Under the pieces are notes generated by a model, which did no database searches, was not told where the DNA came from, and was given only the letters and a program-made list of their open reading frames with translations. A stretch of 64,000 nt of DNA from Chitinophaga sp. S165 (GTDB taxonomy: Bacteria; Bacteroidota; Bacteroidia; Chitinophagales; Chitinophagaceae): positions 1,428,839 through 1,492,838 of the forward strand of contig NZ_QGTG01000001.1 in NCBI RefSeq assembly GCF_003182155.1, given 5' to 3'. A program made the translations under genes and the position numbers. Shown here piece by piece: positions 17,966 through 27,469 of the stretch. Within the stretch, counting starts at the first letter, position 1, and every line of letters begins with the position of its first letter.

Positions 17966-18994
17966 ATGCTATCACTGTTCTACAGGTTTGCAGTAGTTAT
18001 GTTTATTTCCTGTTTAACATATACCTGTACTCCGGCCACCCGGGAGGATGATCGTGCGCCATTGGGGGATAGTTTGCCCCTGATGTCGGCCGAGTCGTCA
18101 ACCGTCTTTGCAGCCGACGTGAAAGATGGCTCACGCTATCAACGGTTGCTTCTTCATCTCGTGCATAACAACCCTTCGGAAAAATGGCCTGTATATGGAG
18201 CAGTCCCACTGGAGGGGGCACTGCTTCCATATAACAGGATCGTCGCCTATTATGGCACCCTCTATACGCCTGAAACAGGTATACTGGGCATCCCTGAAAA
18301 GGAAATGATGGCAAAGCTGCGGGAAGAAGCCGGCAGATGGCAACAGGCAGACACGACGATCCCCGTAAGGCCTGCCATTCATTTTGTTGCTGTTACTGCA
18401 CAGCAAGAGCCCGGGCCTTCCGGAAAATACCGCCTCCGCATGCCGACCGAAGAACTTGACAAAGCTGTTACACTTGCCTACCTGCACAAAACACTGTTAT
18501 TCCTGGATGTACAGGTAGGATTAAGCACCCTCCAGGACGAACTGCCACCGTTAGAGAAATACCTGCGCTTACCGGAAGCGCATCTTGGAATAGATCCTGA
18601 ATATCCAACGAAACATCTGCAGATCCCCAGTTCCCGCATCGGCACTTTTGACGCTGCAGATATCAACTATGCGATCAATTTCCTGGCGGGGATCGTGAAA
18701 AAGTATAACCTCCCCCCTAAAGTATTAGTGGTTCACCGCTTTACACAGACGATGCTGACCAATTACCAAAACATTAAAAAGGTACCAGAGGTGCAGGTAG
18801 TGATCAATATGGACGATTCCGGCTCTCCCGCCAAAAAGATGGATATGTATGAGGGATTCATTGCCGGGGAGCCTGTTCAGTATACCGGCTTCAAACTATT
18901 TTATCAGGCAGACCCGAAAGCGGGTAAACGGATGATGAAACCGGAGGAAGTGCTGGCACTGTATCCAAGCCCCGTATATATTCAATATCAATAA
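17966..18994 (+). CDS. Conserved hypothetical lipoprotein
   Basis: 342 residues. A hydrophobic N-terminus with cysteines near residues 16 and 21 (ISCLTYTC) suggests a lipoprotein. The mature part contains conserved-looking blocks LFLDVQVGLSTLQDELP, HLGIDPEY, GTFDAADINYAINFLAGIV, KVLVVHRFTQTML and TGFKLFYQADPKAGKRMM. Their alternating strand-helix pattern suggests an (alpha/beta)-barrel. I recognise the pattern as a family found in Bacteroidetes and Actinobacteria with no established function. It is transcribed away from the T6SS and ends in a convergent region holding the giant hairpin. Confidence 0.75.
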   Translation: MLSLFYRFAVVMFISCLTYTCTPATREDDRAPLGDSLPLMSAESSTVFAADVKDGSRYQRLLLHLVHNNPSEKWPVYGAVPLEGALLPYNRIVAYYGTLYTPETGILGIPEKEMMAKLREEAGRWQQADTTIPVRPAIHFVAVTAQQEPGPSGKYRLRMPTEELDKAVTLAYLHKTLLFLDVQVGLSTLQDELPPLEKYLRLPEAHLGIDPEYPTKHLQIPSSRIGTFDAADINYAINFLAGIVKKYNLPPKVLVVHRFTQTMLTNYQNIKKVPEVQVVINMDDSGSPAKKMDMYEGFIAGEPVQYTGFKLFYQADPKAGKRMMKPEEVLALYPSPVYIQYQ

Positions 18995-19509
18995 TTCAAA
19001 TCGTTAGCTTTGCACAGCTGACCTCTCTTCGTATAAACAAGTCTCAGCCTCTTCACTTATCATTGTTCTGATATTATATCAGCATCCGATAGCTCCGGTA
19101 TATAGTTCCCATTTTACCTGCATTATACAAGGTTCATACAAGGATTAACTTACGTTCATCCTACGTCTTTGAACGTAAGATGAACGTAAGTTAATCCTTG
19201 TATGAACCTTGTATAATGGGAACTAAATCCCGGAAAAAAGCCTGATCGGTCACATTAGCGACGAATACGCCTAAAACACTGTTATTCTGCTTGTTATACC
19301 ACTTTTTAACGAGTAAAAATCAGTATTTCCCGCATCTCTTTTCTGCTTAAATTTGTGATGTGATCAGAAAGTTAAATGGTAAGCAATCTTACTCCCTTTG
19401 AATTTCATTCACTTCTCTTTGAATAATCCGCGTTGACAACGCGTCCTAATAAAATAAACCTGAAGTCACCGACAGCCGCATGCCTGAACAAGAAAATGTA
19501 GATGAACTG
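18995..19509. other. Convergent intergenic region
   Basis: 515 nt between the 3' ends of the lipoprotein gene and the LTA-synthase-like gene. Its main content is the giant hairpin at 19103-19225. The remainder (19226-19509) shows no convincing open frame or RNA gene. Confidence 0.5.
19103..19225. repeat. Giant near-perfect hairpin with 53-bp arms
   Basis: The right arm (19173-19225) pairs with the left arm (19103-19166) along its whole length with one mismatch and one 11-nt insertion in the left arm (near 19111-19122). The loop is the 6 nt CTTTGA (19167-19172). Each arm is itself made of two short tandem repeats: CCTTGTAT-GAA-CCTTGTAT and GAACGTAAG-AT-GAACGTAAG in the right arm. The ends are TAGTTCCC and GGGAACTA. 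There is no T-run, so it is not a normal terminator. It could be a miniature mobile element, a cruciform site or a structured RNA. Confidence 0.85.
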
Positions 19510-21600
19510 TCAGTTATCCTGCTGCCGCCGGTGCTTTAGCAACCAGCTGATCCCCTGATAATAGGCGATCGCTTCTTTGGCCAGTCTGCCTTCCACCTGA
19601 ACAGTAGCGGCATTACCATTTCTGAAATCAGGCAGGTATTCATGGATGTTCTTTACCGGCGATTGTACCACCAGTTTGCCATCGCGCAGATAACCCAGTC
19701 CCTGGTAAGTACTGATAAAGGCACGTTGCTTATCAGCTGGCGTATTCAACACGTCCTGTCCGAAGAATTTGGAATGGTAGTGCAGGCGTAATAAGCCAAG
19801 TACTGTAGGCGCCACATCGATCTGTGCTGTCAACGTGTTTACTTCCCGCGGTTGCAAGACCTTTGGTGCATAGATCAGCATGGGAATGTGATATCCCGTA
19901 ACAGGCAGTTCAACACTACCGGCGCTGCCCGCACAATGGTCTGCAACGATCACGAAGATGGTACTATCAAACCAGGGCTTGGTACTGGCATCCGTCAGGA
20001 ATTTATTGATTGCGTAGTCAGTGTACTTGACAGCCCCTTCTCTTATCTGCAGTGACGCAGGAATATCTATCCTTCCGTCAGGATAAGTATACGGCCGGTG
20101 GTTGCTGACCGTCATAATATGGGCGAAGAACGGTTTCCCGGCTTTGTTGTCGTTGTCGAGGACACGCATAGACAAAGAAAAAAGATCTTCATCGGCCACG
20201 CCCCAGATATTCTGATAATGTACCTGCGCTGCTGGTATGGCCGAACGGTCAATCACTTCATAACCGTTGTTGCTAAAGAATTCCTTCATGTTATCGAAGT
20301 AGCTGTAGCCACCATAGATGTACTGCGTTCTATAGCCATGCCCGCGTAATACACTGCCTAAGGAAAACATATGTGCATTATCGGGTCGCTTGACAATACT
20401 CTGACCGGGCGTTGGCGGGATGGAAAGGGACAGTGCCTCCAGGCCACGTACCGTACGGGTACCGGACGAATAGAGATTGGTAAATAACAGGCTATGACGT
20501 GCCAGGGAATCGAGGTAAGGGGTGATATTTTCGTTGCCGCCAAAGGCCTTCATAAAACCGGCACTCAGGCTCTCCACACTGATGAGCACAACGTTCAGCT
20601 TTCTCTCCGGCTCCGCATAGGTAACATCTCTTTCTATGTTATAAGGATCGGTGCTTACAAAACGGCTGTTAGGTGTTTCCAGTTGTTTTCTTAACAGTGT
20701 GAACGCTGTTGAATCGGGGATAGTCTGATAGAATTTATAGAAGTCAAGCTCATTCTGAGTAAAGGCGGCGGCAAACTCATACAGCCCGTTTCCTGCCAGC
20801 GAATTGGCATATTCATTCCTGCTGAAATGCCGCCATTTTTCCTGTACGGAATAATATACCAATAATGGCATCAGCAAAAGTATGATCGCTATTGCAGATC
20901 GTTTCAGGAACGGAAATGATGATCTGACACCGGACCGGACCACCCTTCGTAACAGGACCACAATGACGATAGCCAGTATCGCTACTATGGTTATTATCGG
21001 CACCAGTGGATATGATTCGGTGATATTTCCGAGCACTTCTGTAGTATATACCAGGTAATCCACCGCAATAAAATTATATCGCGTAGAAAACTCCTGCCAG
21101 AAGAACCATTCGCTTACTGCGTTAAACAACAACAGGAAAACGATCAATACACTGCTTATATACAGGATCCCGGTCCGCCATCGTAAGCGGAAGGAATAAG
21201 GCATAAAAAACAGGAAGATATAAATAGCAAAACGGATCGTGACATAGTATATAAGCGCGTTGAAGAGCCCGCGGTTATAGTCTTTAGGCACAAGGTCCGT
21301 GAACAGCAGCAATACGAGGATCCCTGCAAAGAACAGGCAGACGAAAGGCAGTACGCTCTTCCGGTATATGAAATCATTCTGCAGCCACAAGTGCAGCACA
21401 AATGGTATGATAACAAAAGACGCTACCGACAGGTCATATAATAATCCAATGAACAATGAACCGGCGAACTGTGTTATGGAAACTCCCGATGAGTGCGTGC
21501 CTGCGAGCAACATTATACGGGTTAAGGCAGACAATGCTAAAAGTAATGCAACGATCAATATTATAAGTGAGAACCTTCCGTTCCTTTCGTCCCTGGCCAT
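19510..21600 (-). CDS. LTA-synthase-like membrane sulfatase-fold phosphotransferase
   Basis: 696 residues from ATG 21598-21600; a TTG eight codons upstream also opens the frame. Five transmembrane segments fill the first 250 residues (FSLIILIVALLLALSALTR and others). The extracytoplasmic alkaline-phosphatase/sulfatase fold follows: NVVLISVESLSAG (metal ligand Glu), SSGTRTVRG carrying the expected Thr nucleophile, and VIVADHCAGSAG (Asp-His metal site). These enzymes transfer phosphoglycerol or phosphoethanolamine groups to surface polymers or lipids; the substrate here is unknown. Bacteroidetes lack true lipoteichoic acid, so a glycan or lipid modification is more likely. It is divergent from the two-component system. 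Confidence 0.85.
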   Translation of the reverse strand: MARDERNGRFSLIILIVALLLALSALTRIMLLAGTHSSGVSITQFAGSLFIGLLYDLSVASFVIIPFVLHLWLQNDFIYRKSVLPFVCLFFAGILVLLLFTDLVPKDYNRGLFNALIYYVTIRFAIYIFLFFMPYSFRLRWRTGILYISSVLIVFLLLFNAVSEWFFWQEFSTRYNFIAVDYLVYTTEVLGNITESYPLVPIITIVAILAIVIVVLLRRVVRSGVRSSFPFLKRSAIAIILLLMPLLVYYSVQEKWRHFSRNEYANSLAGNGLYEFAAAFTQNELDFYKFYQTIPDSTAFTLLRKQLETPNSRFVSTDPYNIERDVTYAEPERKLNVVLISVESLSAGFMKAFGGNENITPYLDSLARHSLLFTNLYSSGTRTVRGLEALSLSIPPTPGQSIVKRPDNAHMFSLGSVLRGHGYRTQYIYGGYSYFDNMKEFFSNNGYEVIDRSAIPAAQVHYQNIWGVADEDLFSLSMRVLDNDNKAGKPFFAHIMTVSNHRPYTYPDGRIDIPASLQIREGAVKYTDYAINKFLTDASTKPWFDSTIFVIVADHCAGSAGSVELPVTGYHIPMLIYAPKVLQPREVNTLTAQIDVAPTVLGLLRLHYHSKFFGQDVLNTPADKQRAFISTYQGLGYLRDGKLVVQSPVKNIHEYLPDFRNGNAATVQVEGRLAKEAIAYYQGISWLLKHRRQQDN

Positions 21601-21635
21601 ACGCGCTGTTTTAATCTGCCGCAAACTTAATCGCC

Positions 21636-21670
21636 AATTCTGTCGTAACTTGAAAGGAATTCTGTCGCAA
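21636..21670. promoter_or_regulatory. Direct repeats between phosphotransferase and response regulator genes
   Basis: Two 13-nt copies of AATTCTGTCGYAA (21636-21648 and 21658-21670) lie 22 bp apart, two helical turns. A degenerate copy (AATCTGCCGCAA, 21613-21624) lies 24 bp further left. OmpR-type regulators bind such direct repeats, so the adjacent response regulator may bind here and control both divergent genes. Confidence 0.4.
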
Positions 21671-21725
21671 ATTGGAAGAGGTCTTCTCTTCAGAATCTAT
21701 TCAGAATGCATCAATACCTTCACAG

Positions 21726-22400
21726 ATGAAAATTTTAATAATAGAAGATGAAACGGCGCTGGCGAAGAGTATAGGTACCTACCTGTCGGATGAGAACTAT
21801 CTCTGCGAATATGCCACTACCTTTTCGCAGGCTGTGGATAAGATCGACGTTCACGACTATGATTGCATCTTACTGGACCTCATGCTGCCTGGTGGCGATG
21901 GATTGAAGATCCTGGAAGAGATTAAGGAACAGAACAAACAGGATGGCGTTATTATCATCTCTGCAAAAAACTCACTGGAAGATAAAATTAAAGGATTGCA
22001 GATCGGTGCGGACGACTATCTGACCAAACCTTTCCACCTACCGGAGCTCGCGGCACGCATCTATTCTATCATCCGCCGCAAGCATTTCGGCAATGTCAAT
22101 GTCATTGAACAAAATGAACTCAGGATCAACCTGCTTGCCAAGACAGTTACCGTCAATGAGAAGAACGTTACATTAACCAGGAAAGAATTTGACCTGTTGC
22201 TTTACTTCATCAGCAATAAAAATAAAGTAATTTCCAAAAGCGCTTTGGCGGAACATCTTTCCGGCGATGTAGCCGACATGTTCGACAACTATGACTTTAT
22301 TTATGTACATATCAAAAATCTGAAGAAGAAGTTAACTGAAGCAGGTTGTGACAACTACCTGAAAACATTGTACGGCACAGGTTATAAATGGGAAATATGA
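21726..22400 (+). CDS. OmpR-family response regulator
   Basis: 224 residues from ATG 21726 (MKILIIEDE); an 18-codon extension to 21672 is unlikely because the receiver domain starts exactly here. The receiver domain has the acidic pair ED at 7-8, phosphorylation site D51 (CILLDLMLPGGDG) and conserved Lys in YLTKPFHLPEL. A C-terminal winged-helix DNA-binding domain (TRKEFDLLLYFISNKNKVISK) follows. It overlaps the histidine kinase gene and is likely its partner. Direct repeats upstream may be its operator. Confidence 0.93.
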   Translation: MKILIIEDETALAKSIGTYLSDENYLCEYATTFSQAVDKIDVHDYDCILLDLMLPGGDGLKILEEIKEQNKQDGVIIISAKNSLEDKIKGLQIGADDYLTKPFHLPELAARIYSIIRRKHFGNVNVIEQNELRINLLAKTVTVNEKNVTLTRKEFDLLLYFISNKNKVISKSALAEHLSGDVADMFDNYDFIYVHIKNLKKKLTEAGCDNYLKTLYGTGYKWEI

Positions 22401-23443
22401 GCAAACTGCTGAACCTCTCTTTAAAAAGATTCATGATCTATGCCGGTCTGGTACTGGTATTCAGTATACCCGTCTATTACATCATCATCAATTTGTTATG
22501 GCGTCATGAGTTGAATGAACATCATATTGAACTGACCGCAGCGGCAGGTCGTGAGGACCGTTACCTGATCATCGGGATAGTGACTACACTCACCATGATG
22601 TTCTTCCTGCTGCTCATCATAGGCTTTGTGCTCATCAACCGCAGGATCTCCAAACGTTTGTGGCAGCCTTTCTATAACAGTCTGGCAAAGATCAAAAGTT
22701 TCAACCTGGACAAACAGCAAACTGTTGTTTTTGATGATACGGATATTGATGAATTTTCAGAACTGAATCAAAGTCTGAATAAACTCATTGCGGGTAATAT
22801 TGCTGTATATGCCCAGCAGAAAGAATTTGCGGACAATGCCTCCCACGAATTACAGACGCCGTTGGCCATTATACAGTCTAAACTTGATTTATTGCTGCAA
22901 AGCAAACTGTTGACAGATGAACAATATGAACTGATCGAAGATGCTAATAAGGCCTTGTCAAGGGTGGCCCGAATTAACAAAAACCTGCTGCTGCTCACTA
23001 AAATAGAGAACAGTCAGTTTATGGACAGGGAAGTGATAGACCTTTCCGGGTTGCTGGAAAGTACCCTCAATATCTTCTCCAATTTTTCGGATAGTAAAAA
23101 CCTTACATTAGAAACGGGGATCCCTTACGGTATCACAATAGAAGGCAATAAGATCCTTATCGAGATCCTGCTCAATAACCTTATCACGAACGCTATCAGG
23201 TACACTCCCAACAACGGCACAATAACCATCACACTTTCAGAAAAACATTTGTCCGTTGCTAATTCAGGTACAATAGCTTTGCAACACGATCAGTTGTTCA
23301 AGCGCTTTGGTACTACAACGTCTTCCATTACACGGGGTACAGGACTTGGCTTATCGCTGGTGAAACAGATCTGTAGCAGGTATGGATGGAAGGTCAGCTA
23401 CGACTTTTATAATATGCATCATATCTTCTCTTTACATTTCTGA
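22388..23443 (+). CDS. Sensor histidine kinase
   Basis: 351 residues from the first ATG, which overlaps the response regulator gene by 13 nt; the ATG at 22397 (MSKLLN) overlaps only 4 nt and is at least as likely. Two transmembrane segments (about 18-38 and 60-83) flank a very short periplasmic loop of about 20 residues, so it probably senses membrane or intramembrane signals rather than a ligand in a large domain. A HisKA domain follows with H153 (ASHELQTPLA), and HATPase with N box NLITNAIRYTP and G box TGLGLSLVKQ. It is likely co-transcribed with the response regulator and possibly the receptor 51 nt downstream. Confidence 0.92.
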   Translation: MGNMSKLLNLSLKRFMIYAGLVLVFSIPVYYIIINLLWRHELNEHHIELTAAAGREDRYLIIGIVTTLTMMFFLLLIIGFVLINRRISKRLWQPFYNSLAKIKSFNLDKQQTVVFDDTDIDEFSELNQSLNKLIAGNIAVYAQQKEFADNASHELQTPLAIIQSKLDLLLQSKLLTDEQYELIEDANKALSRVARINKNLLLLTKIENSQFMDREVIDLSGLLESTLNIFSNFSDSKNLTLETGIPYGITIEGNKILIEILLNNLITNAIRYTPNNGTITITLSEKHLSVANSGTIALQHDQLFKRFGTTTSSITRGTGLGLSLVKQICSRYGWKVSYDFYNMHHIFSLHF

Positions 23444-23494
23444 CTTTAGATTTCCTTTCGATTCACGTAGTAACTATGCGGAAACAAAACCTAC

Positions 23495-25894
23495 ATGAAA
23501 GGAAAACTGTTCATTCATTTTTTTCTATTGTTCATAATAGCTGTAGCAAAAGGGCAATCTCCTAAAGTAAACGTAACAGGAGTTGTAAAAGATGCTACAG
23601 ATAAAAATCCACTGTCGTTCGTCAGCGTTACGCTTAAAACGCCGGACAGTAATTTTGTAGCAGGTACAATTACAGGTGACGACGGCCGTTTTTCCTTACC
23701 GGACATCAGGAGTGGCAATTACCTGCTTATCTTCTCCTACGTAGGTTATAAACCTGATATACAGCCCTTCAATGTGGGACAATTAAGTGCTTTCCTCGAT
23801 CTTGGAAATATTCTGCTAACGCAGAACGCCAGATCGCTTAACGCCGTTACGGTAAGCGGCAAGCAGGAAGATATCAGGATGGACAAAAAGACCTTTAATG
23901 TAGCTGATAATATCAGTCAGGCGGGAGGATCGGTACTGGAGGCAATGAAAAACCTGCCAGGTGTAACAACAACAGATGGGAAGATCCAACTGAGGGGTAG
24001 TGACAAGGTGATGGTGCTGATAGATGGAAGACAAACAGCACTGACAGGTTTCGGAAGTCAGACAAGCCTGGATAATATTCCTGCTTCCGCAATTGAAAGG
24101 ATAGAGATCATTAATAACCCTTCTTCAAAATATGATGCCAATGGCAATGCCGGCATTATCAATATCATCTATAAAAAAGAAAAACACGATGGCTTTAATG
24201 GTAAGATCGGCTTCAGCGGCGGACTAGGCGCCTTATGGATAAAGCGGGAGAACTATCCTGCCATCCGGCCTCAATATCATGCCACGCCGAAGATCAATCC
24301 ATCCTTGTCGCTGAATTACCGGAAGAACAGGGTTAACCTCTTTTTGCAGGCAGATGATCTGTATACAAAAACACTGAATAAGAATGAATTTGTGGACAGG
24401 TTTTATGACAACGGCGACACCGTGAAACAGCAAACCAAGAGGAACAGGACCACCAATTTTTCGACTGTGAAAGCAGGTATGGACTGGTCTGTAAGCAACA
24501 GCGACATCATTACTGTATCAGGCCTGTTTGGCACAGAAAAGATCCTGGACCGGGGAGATGAACCGTTCTTCAATGGCAGTCTTTCGGAAAGACAGCGGTT
24601 ATGGCAGTTCCTGGAAGATGAGTTGAAAACAACTGCTACCTTTTCTGCCAGCTGGCAACATCGCTTCAGTCAACCGGGAAGGACACTGAATGTTGGTTTG
24701 AACGCTACCTTCCACCGGGAAAATGAAAAATACTTTTTCACGAACATTATGCCGGAATACACTGGTCTGGACTCCTTTAAAGTACTTTCAGATGAGCATG
24801 TGACCGACCTGACCGTCGACTATGTACATCCTTTAAAACATGGACGTTTTGAAGGTGGGATGAAATTCCGGTACCGGTATATACCTGTGAACATGGATTT
24901 CAAACCGGGTATTCATTCCGTGCTGGATGCCAGCGCAGGTGGTTGGGCAAAGTATAAAGAAATCATCCCGGCTCTTTATGGCAACTATGTGTATGAAAGC
25001 AACAAGGTTGAAATAGAGGCCGGTCTGCGGATAGAATACGTAAACCTCGTATATGATGTCAACCCCACTCACCCTACTTACAAAAGCGACGGTTACAATT
25101 ATACACAACCATTTCCTAACCTGCGACTGGCCTACAAGCTGTCGGCCAACAACAAATTATCTGTTTACTACAATCGCCGGGTAGACAGGCCTAATGAAGG
25201 TGATATCCGCATATTCCCGAAGTATGATGATGCGGAGATCATTAAGGTAGGAAATCCGGCGCTTCGTCCGCAATACACCAATACTTTCGAATTGGGCGAC
25301 AAGACCAGCTGGAATAACGGGTCCCTGTTCTCTTCCCTTTATCACAAACGCATGGATGCAACGATTACAAGGATTGCCAGTAGCATTCCGGGCAGTACGC
25401 TGATCTATAATGTATTTCAGAATGCCGGAAAGAGTTACAATACCGGTATTGAACTGATCATCTCACAGAAGGTGTCAGAAATGGCGACATTCAACCTTAA
25501 CCTGAATGGCTATCAGAATATTGTTGATTCTTTCAGTGTGGTAAATAAATATCCCGTTGAGAATGTGTTCAGCGCCGCCAGGGAAGATCTCTTTTCGGGC
25601 AATATTAAACTGAATGGGCAGTTCCATTTCCCTCGGCAGATTGAAGCACAGCTGACCGCTATTTACCAGGCGCCAGACCTGGTACCGCAGGGAAAGACCT
25701 TTTCCCGTTTTTCAGTGGATGCCGGCATTAAAAAAGCCATTCAACATGGCAAAGGAGAAGTGTTCGTGAATGCCGCAGATATAGCTAATACATTGCGGAT
25801 AAAGAAGGAGGTCAACGGAAACGGGTTCAGGTACACCAGTACTGATTATAATGAGACACAGGTGATCCGGTTGGGATATAGTTATAAGTTTTAG
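23495..25894 (+). CDS. TonB-dependent receptor-like outer membrane beta-barrel protein
   Basis: 799 residues. A signal peptide (cleavage near AKGQ, residue 21) is followed by a carboxypeptidase-regulatory-like domain (about 24-110, VTGVVKDATDKNPLSFVSV), a plug domain (about 120-230, DKKTFNVADNISQAGGSVLEA, VMVLIDGRQTAL), and a beta-barrel ending in the aromatic terminus RLGYSYKF. This is the outer-membrane-barrel subclass, not a SusC-type receptor; no SusD gene is nearby. Its position right after the two-component system suggests it is regulated by, or its substrate sensed through, that system. Its stop overlaps the stop of the convergent MocR gene. Confidence 0.88.
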   Translation: MKGKLFIHFFLLFIIAVAKGQSPKVNVTGVVKDATDKNPLSFVSVTLKTPDSNFVAGTITGDDGRFSLPDIRSGNYLLIFSYVGYKPDIQPFNVGQLSAFLDLGNILLTQNARSLNAVTVSGKQEDIRMDKKTFNVADNISQAGGSVLEAMKNLPGVTTTDGKIQLRGSDKVMVLIDGRQTALTGFGSQTSLDNIPASAIERIEIINNPSSKYDANGNAGIINIIYKKEKHDGFNGKIGFSGGLGALWIKRENYPAIRPQYHATPKINPSLSLNYRKNRVNLFLQADDLYTKTLNKNEFVDRFYDNGDTVKQQTKRNRTTNFSTVKAGMDWSVSNSDIITVSGLFGTEKILDRGDEPFFNGSLSERQRLWQFLEDELKTTATFSASWQHRFSQPGRTLNVGLNATFHRENEKYFFTNIMPEYTGLDSFKVLSDEHVTDLTVDYVHPLKHGRFEGGMKFRYRYIPVNMDFKPGIHSVLDASAGGWAKYKEIIPALYGNYVYESNKVEIEAGLRIEYVNLVYDVNPTHPTYKSDGYNYTQPFPNLRLAYKLSANNKLSVYYNRRVDRPNEGDIRIFPKYDDAEIIKVGNPALRPQYTNTFELGDKTSWNNGSLFSSLYHKRMDATITRIASSIPGSTLIYNVFQNAGKSYNTGIELIISQKVSEMATFNLNLNGYQNIVDSFSVVNKYPVENVFSAAREDLFSGNIKLNGQFHFPRQIEAQLTAIYQAPDLVPQGKTFSRFSVDAGIKKAIQHGKGEVFVNAADIANTLRIKKEVNGNGFRYTSTDYNETQVIRLGYSYKF

Positions 25895-27327
25895 CTGATA
25901 GTTTTCATTTGTAATGTCTGGGAGATCATGCTGCCTGCTTTCTTCAGCGCCTTATCGATCCTGGCACTCCAGGGAGCACCGTAATTGATCCGGACATAAT
26001 TGTTGTATATCTGCGAAGCAGCGAAAATATGTCCCGGACAGATGCCGATGCCCTGTTCCAGTACTTTCCGTTGCAGCTGCAGCGTGTCGACGTCTGCAGG
26101 AAGTCCGATCCATAAGCTAAGGCCGCCCGCAGGCATATGGATCCTCACAGGCTGGGGGAAGTAGCGATTGACAGCGGAAAGGTATCTGGAAACATTTTCC
26201 TGCAGGTCGAGACGCAGCTTGTTCAAATGTGCAGGATACCGCCCACTTTCCAGAAAGCGTCCCAGGGCTTCCTGTAAGATGCCGGTGGTAGAAATATTAG
26301 AAGCCCATTTCAGCTTTTGAGCAGCGGCCTGGTATTTTCCTGCTGATAGCCAGCCTATCCTGAAGCCGGGCGCCAAAGTCTTTGAGAATGAGGAACAGTA
26401 CAGGACATTATCGTACCCGTCATAAGCTTTGGCCGGTAATGACCTGTTCTTTTCAAAGTGCAGTTCACCCAGTGCATCGTCTTCTATCAGCGGGATATTC
26501 CGCTCACCGAGCATCCTCACCAGCTGTTTTTTGTTCTCTTCCGGCATAGAACATCCAAGCGGATGGTGACAGGAAGGCATAAAGATACAAGCGGTGATCT
26601 TATAGGTAGCTAATACGACAGACAGGTCGTCCAGACGTAATCCTGTAGTATTATCCACTCTTATTTCAACTGCCTTCAGACCTCTTATTTCCAGGCTTTC
26701 AAGAATACCGTGATAGGTGGGGCTTTCAACGGCAATGATATCGCCTGGTTTGGCTAGTATATCGAGGCATAAGTTAACAGCTTCCATACAGCCATTCGTA
26801 ATGAGGATCTTATCTACCGGAAGTCCGTTAGGCCATTCCAGGGTATGACGGGCTATCTGTTTCAACAGGCAGGGATGTCCTGTTACCATCGGGTATTGGT
26901 AGTTATCCACTCCCATACCTGCCAGAGCGGTATTGAGCGCTTTATTCAAACGGCTGACAGGCAATAGTTCGTTGGCGGGAGCCAGCATTGAGAAATTGAT
27001 CACTCCTTTTACTCTTGCATTCTTCATCATAGTGGTAGCCATCGTATTTAGCTCCACCACTGCCGGCAAAGGAATGATCGCATTATCCTGACTCATGGTA
27101 GTGCCTGTGGAAACGGTATCGATGAAATATCCGGATCGTGGACGGGAAACGATCAATCCTTTAGCTTCGAGTAAAGCATAGGCTTGCAACACTGTCTTAT
27201 GGCTTACTTTTAGTTCTTCACTCACCTTACGTACGGAGGGCAGTTTATCACCCGGCTTTAAAGCAAGTCCGTTAATGACCTCCTCTACCCTTTTCATCAC
27301 CTCTTCATAGCGGAATATTTTACTCAT
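25891..27327 (-). CDS. MocR/PdxR-type regulator (GntR DNA-binding domain fused to aminotransferase)
   Basis: 478 residues from ATG 27325-27327. A longer open frame to 27579 is rejected because it would cover the divergent promoter. The N-terminal GntR winged helix (about 1-75, KPGDKLPSVRKVSEELKVSHKT) is followed by a fold-type I aminotransferase domain with SSFSKTLAPGFRIGW, containing the PLP-binding Lys. Such regulators sense PLP or amino compounds, usually controlling a divergent gene. Here the divergent gene is a SnoaL-like protein; the likely operator is the inverted repeat at 27384-27395. The 3' end overlaps the receptor gene by 4 nt. Confidence 0.9.
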   Translation of the reverse strand: MSKIFRYEEVMKRVEEVINGLALKPGDKLPSVRKVSEELKVSHKTVLQAYALLEAKGLIVSRPRSGYFIDTVSTGTTMSQDNAIIPLPAVVELNTMATTMMKNARVKGVINFSMLAPANELLPVSRLNKALNTALAGMGVDNYQYPMVTGHPCLLKQIARHTLEWPNGLPVDKILITNGCMEAVNLCLDILAKPGDIIAVESPTYHGILESLEIRGLKAVEIRVDNTTGLRLDDLSVVLATYKITACIFMPSCHHPLGCSMPEENKKQLVRMLGERNIPLIEDDALGELHFEKNRSLPAKAYDGYDNVLYCSSFSKTLAPGFRIGWLSAGKYQAAAQKLKWASNISTTGILQEALGRFLESGRYPAHLNKLRLDLQENVSRYLSAVNRYFPQPVRIHMPAGGLSLWIGLPADVDTLQLQRKVLEQGIGICPGHIFAASQIYNNYVRINYGAPWSARIDKALKKAGSMISQTLQMKTIS

Positions 27328-27383
27328 GGTTATCAATATCTGGCCTAAAGGTAAGTTATTAGGGAAAAGGCGGAGCCTGCAGA

Positions 27384-27395
27384 TACACTGGTGTA
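27384..27395. promoter_or_regulatory. 12-bp palindrome, candidate MocR operator
   Basis: TACACTGGTGTA is a perfect palindrome midway between the divergent MocR and SnoaL-like genes. Position and symmetry fit an operator; binding is inferred. Confidence 0.35.
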
Positions 27396-27422
27396 CATTT
27401 TTAGCTAAGATCTGTATTCCTT

Positions 27423-27449
27423 TTGGTAGTAGGTTTCTCCCGAACTTTG
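27423..27449 (+). promoter_or_regulatory. Promoter of the SnoaL-like gene
   Basis: TTG at 27423-27425 (within TTTTGG) is separated by 16 nt from GAACTTTG at 27442-27449, one mismatch from TAnnTTTG. The predicted start of transcription is about 14 nt before the ATG at 27470. Confidence 0.45.
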
Positions 27450-27469
27450 TATCATAATAACGATGAACA

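Noticed and set aside
19103..19225. Ordinary rho-independent terminator for the convergent genes
   Set aside because: The stem is over 50 bp, the loop region is not followed by a T-run on either strand, and the distance to both genes is over 100 nt.
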